A stretch of 5,076 nucleotides of DNA from an uncultured Collinsella sp. (GTDB lineage Bacteria; Actinomycetota; Coriobacteriia; Coriobacteriales; Coriobacteriaceae). The stretch covers positions 1 to 5,076 of the forward strand of contig UREZ01000111.1 of NCBI GenBank assembly GCA_900547025.1, given 5' to 3'. Positions within the stretch are counted from its first letter, which is position 1, and each line of letters starts with the position of its first letter. Under the pieces are notes generated by a model, which did not search any database, was not told the DNA's origin, and saw only the letters and a program-made list of their open reading frames with translations. Shown here piece by piece: positions 4,941 through 5,076 of this stretch. The translations under genes and the position numbers were made by a program.

Positions 4941-5076
4941 TTATTTCGCGAATAGGTTCTTGAGGTTGAACTCGGCCTGAACCGTGCGGAGCATGAGGTC
5001 GGTGTCGTCGAGGCCCAGGTGCTGCTCGTTGGCGTCGGCGGCGAGGGTGCCGCGGCGGCGGGCCCAGTTCTCGAGC
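4941..5076 (-). CDS. C-terminal fragment of an unidentified protein (cut by window edge)
   Basis: The last 44 codons plus the TAA stop (4941-4943) of a gene that enters from the right. The fragment starts LENWARRRGTLAAD and ends FNLKNLFAK. The reading is open to the window edge, GC-rich with strong third-position G/C like the metal genes, and followed by a good terminator, so it is very likely a real gene end. The fragment is mostly polar and probably helical, with no membrane segment or catalytic motif. I do not recognise the family. Confidence 0.75.
   Translation of the reverse strand, partial: LENWARRRGTLAADANEQHLGLDDTDLMLRTVQAEFNLKNLFAK

Overview
The window most likely comes from a GC-rich, Gram-positive member of the Actinomycetota, probably a gut Coriobacteriia such as Collinsella. 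I infer this from the GC-rich codon use of the metal genes, Shine-Dalgarno sites of the AGGA/GGAGG type, a consensus sigma-70 promoter, and the style of the nuclease-like protein. No rRNA or other taxonomic marker is present, so this is an impression and not proof.

All credible genes lie on the minus strand. From right to left: (1) 4941-5076 is the last 44 codons of an unidentified gene running off the right edge, followed by a strong hairpin terminator at 4840-4875. (2) 3182-4390 is an AT-richer gene for a 402-residue protein. It combines what looks like an AbiEi-antitoxin-like N-terminal part with a PD-(D/E)XK/DUF559/Vsr-like nuclease core, and has an acidic tail. Two ~200-bp modules flank it, each bounded by inverted copies of a 24-28-bp repeat (A/B on the left, C/D on the right). 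(3) 92-2792 is a compact metal-resistance operon: an ArsR/SmtB-family repressor, a 72-residue stand-alone HMA metal-binding protein, and a 650-residue Zn/Cd/Pb-exporting P1B-type ATPase that lacks its own N-terminal HMA domain and carries a lysine-rich tail instead.

The operon appears to be self-contained. The repressor has the complete alpha-5 zinc-site residues at SmtB spacing. Its probable operator, ATATGA-N8-TCATAT, occurs between the -35 and -10 boxes of the operon promoter and again just downstream of the predicted transcription start. A third, weaker copy lies between the HMA gene and the ATPase gene. Without metal the repressor should block transcription; excess Zn (or Cd/Pb) should release it and induce HMA protein and exporter together.

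The main oddities are: the third operator is embedded in a promoter-like sequence facing away from the ATPase gene, antisense to the HMA gene; the HMA domain and the ATPase are split; and a four-copy repeat frames the nuclease-like gene. I found no rRNA, tRNA, CRISPR array or transposase gene.
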